From NCBI GenBank assembly GCA_963800215.1, contig CAWCZY010000007.1:248001-312000 (forward strand): DNA of 64,000 bases, read 5' to 3'. Source of the DNA: JAJPKK01 sp963800215. GTDB taxonomy: Bacteria > Pseudomonadota > Alphaproteobacteria > Rhizobiales > Xanthobacteraceae. This document shows positions 63,114-64,000 of this stretch, one piece after another. Every line of letters begins with the position of its first letter. Positions within the stretch are counted from its first letter, which is position 1. The notes beneath the pieces were generated by a model. The model saw nothing but the letters and a program-made list of their open reading frames with translations. It made no database searches and had not been told where the DNA came from. A program made the position numbers and the translations under genes.

Positions 63114-63989
63114 TCACTTCGGCCTGTTCATGTACCAGTCGAAAATCTGCTCGCCGTTCCAGTGCAGCACGCCGGCGAAGCGGTTGGCGTAGGCATAGAT
63201 GTCTTCGAGGTATTTGATCCGGTGCGGCTGGCCGCTGATGTAGGGGTGGATCGCCAGCGCCATGATCTTGGCGCGGGCTTCGCCCTCGGCATAGAGCCGG
63301 TCGAACATGTCGATGGCGCGCTTGAGCAGGTAGTCGCTCTCGTGCTGCTGCACCACCATGATGGTGATGTCGTTGAGCTCCACCGTGTAGGGCAGCGCGA
63401 CCAGCGGGCCGTTGGCGGTGCGGATGGTGACAGGCTCGTCGTCGAACACCCAGTCGCCGATATATTTCACGCCGGCGCCGGCGAGCAGTTCCGGCGTCTC
63501 GAAGGTTTCGGTCAGGCCGGGGCCGAGCCAGCCGACCGGACGCTTGCCGGTGAAGCGCTCGATGATGTCCATGGTGCGGAGGATCATCTGCTGCTGGTTT
63601 TCGTGCTTGTGCATGGGCATCTGGTCATAGGCGTGGCCCATGAATTCCCAGCCTTCGCGCCTGGCTTCCTCCGCGACGCGGGCATAGTCCTCGCAGACCC
63701 GCGCGTTGATCGCGAGCGTCGGCTTGATCGCGTGCTTCTTGAACAGATCAAAAAAGCGCCAGACTCCCACCCGCATGCCGTATTCGTGCCAGGTCCAATG
63801 GGGCACGTCCGGCAGCAGCGGCACCCCTGTCGGCGCCGGCAGCACCTGACGCGCCATCGGCCTGCCGATGTCCCAGACCTCGAGATTGACGATCGGCCAC
63901 ACCACGAGGCGCGCGCCACCGGGCAGCTTCAAGGGCGGCCGGTCGACGATCGCGGAAAAGTCGCAGCGCTCGCGGGGAATCATCGGCAT
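63114..63989 (-). CDS. Polysaccharide deacetylase-fold protein 2
   Basis: The 291-residue protein has a NodB-like fold with ARLVVWPIVNLEVWD near the N-terminus, HEYGMRVGVWRFFDLFKKHAIKPTLAIN, FMGHAYDQMPMHKHE with two histidines and PVGWLGPGLTETFETPELL. No signal peptide. The pattern matches the cytosolic PuuE/allantoinase-type group like the protein at 52217, although the two are not close copies. GAGG lies before the ATG at 63989, close to the right edge. Substrate unknown, probably an amide. Confidence 0.85.
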   Translation of the reverse strand: MPMIPRERCDFSAIVDRPPLKLPGGARLVVWPIVNLEVWDIGRPMARQVLPAPTGVPLLPDVPHWTWHEYGMRVGVWRFFDLFKKHAIKPTLAINARVCEDYARVAEEARREGWEFMGHAYDQMPMHKHENQQQMILRTMDIIERFTGKRPVGWLGPGLTETFETPELLAGAGVKYIGDWVFDDEPVTIRTANGPLVALPYTVELNDITIMVVQQHESDYLLKRAIDMFDRLYAEGEARAKIMALAIHPYISGQPHRIKYLEDIYAYANRFAGVLHWNGEQIFDWYMNRPK

Positions 63990-64000
63990 GGCAACCTCAT

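Overview
The window looks like chromosome of a high-GC alphaproteobacterium of the order Hyphomicrobiales, close to the Bradyrhizobium/Rhodopseudomonas or Xanthobacteraceae type. The evidence is the very high GC third-position bias, the tight alphaproteobacterial phn operon, TIGR02301, DUF2161 and DUF5996 genes, orphan Bug-type binding proteins, and several families of short palindromic intergenic repeats typical of those genomes. I see no rRNA, tRNA, phage, transposase or CRISPR. The assignment is inferred from gene content, not from a marker gene.

Layout. 1-1437: a partial secreted metallo-beta-lactamase-fold protein and a cytochrome b561 protein. 1505-10809: a carbon-phosphorus (C-P) lyase locus. 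phnF, one phnM and a DUF1045 gene run leftward; phnG-H-I-J-K-L-M-N run rightward with 1-4 bp overlaps. Both arms start from a short region holding a TGTCTA/TAGACA palindrome. phnJ, the catalytic lyase gene, carries one in-frame amber codon, and its C-terminus is built from genome repeats. 10923-23767: second secreted MBL protein, acyl-CoA synthetase, OprB-like porin, cyclic-nucleotide-binding protein, a TctA-TctB fusion transporter with two cupins, a secreted Vgb-like protein, a PAS histidine kinase, and an FKBP isomerase whose signal peptide contains an 18-bp minisatellite.

23824-31706: SRAP, a 3-hydroxyisobutyrate dehydrogenase-like gene and an acyl-CoA synthetase gene (both frame-broken), OmpA, NUDIX, TIGR02301, YgfZ and DUF5996. 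31717-36475: three paralogous secreted proteins with an EF-hand-like loop around a methyltransferase, then a secreted creatininase-like protein. 36574-44535: P450, small secreted protein, DUF2161, Bug protein, HIT, Tat-exported beta carbonic anhydrase, alpha/beta hydrolase, M20 peptidase. 44632-49218: a leftward set of alpha/beta hydrolase, NitT/TauT-type ABC transporter and cysteine amidohydrolase, which looks like uptake plus hydrolysis of one amide-type nutrient. 49822-52145: egtB-egtD for ergothioneine. 52217-63989: polysaccharide-deacetylase-fold proteins, FAH-family hydrolase, FAD monooxygenase coupled to a TPR protein, C13 peptidase, Bug protein, Gfo/Idh/MocA oxidoreductase and a FadB/J-type beta-oxidation enzyme.

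Quality note. About twenty frame changes occur in eight otherwise well-conserved genes. All but one are single extra bases, many in homopolymers, and ten fall in one gene. This points to insertion-type sequencing or assembly error rather than gene decay. I mark those genes as pseudogene because the given sequence does not encode them intact, but most are probably intact in the organism.
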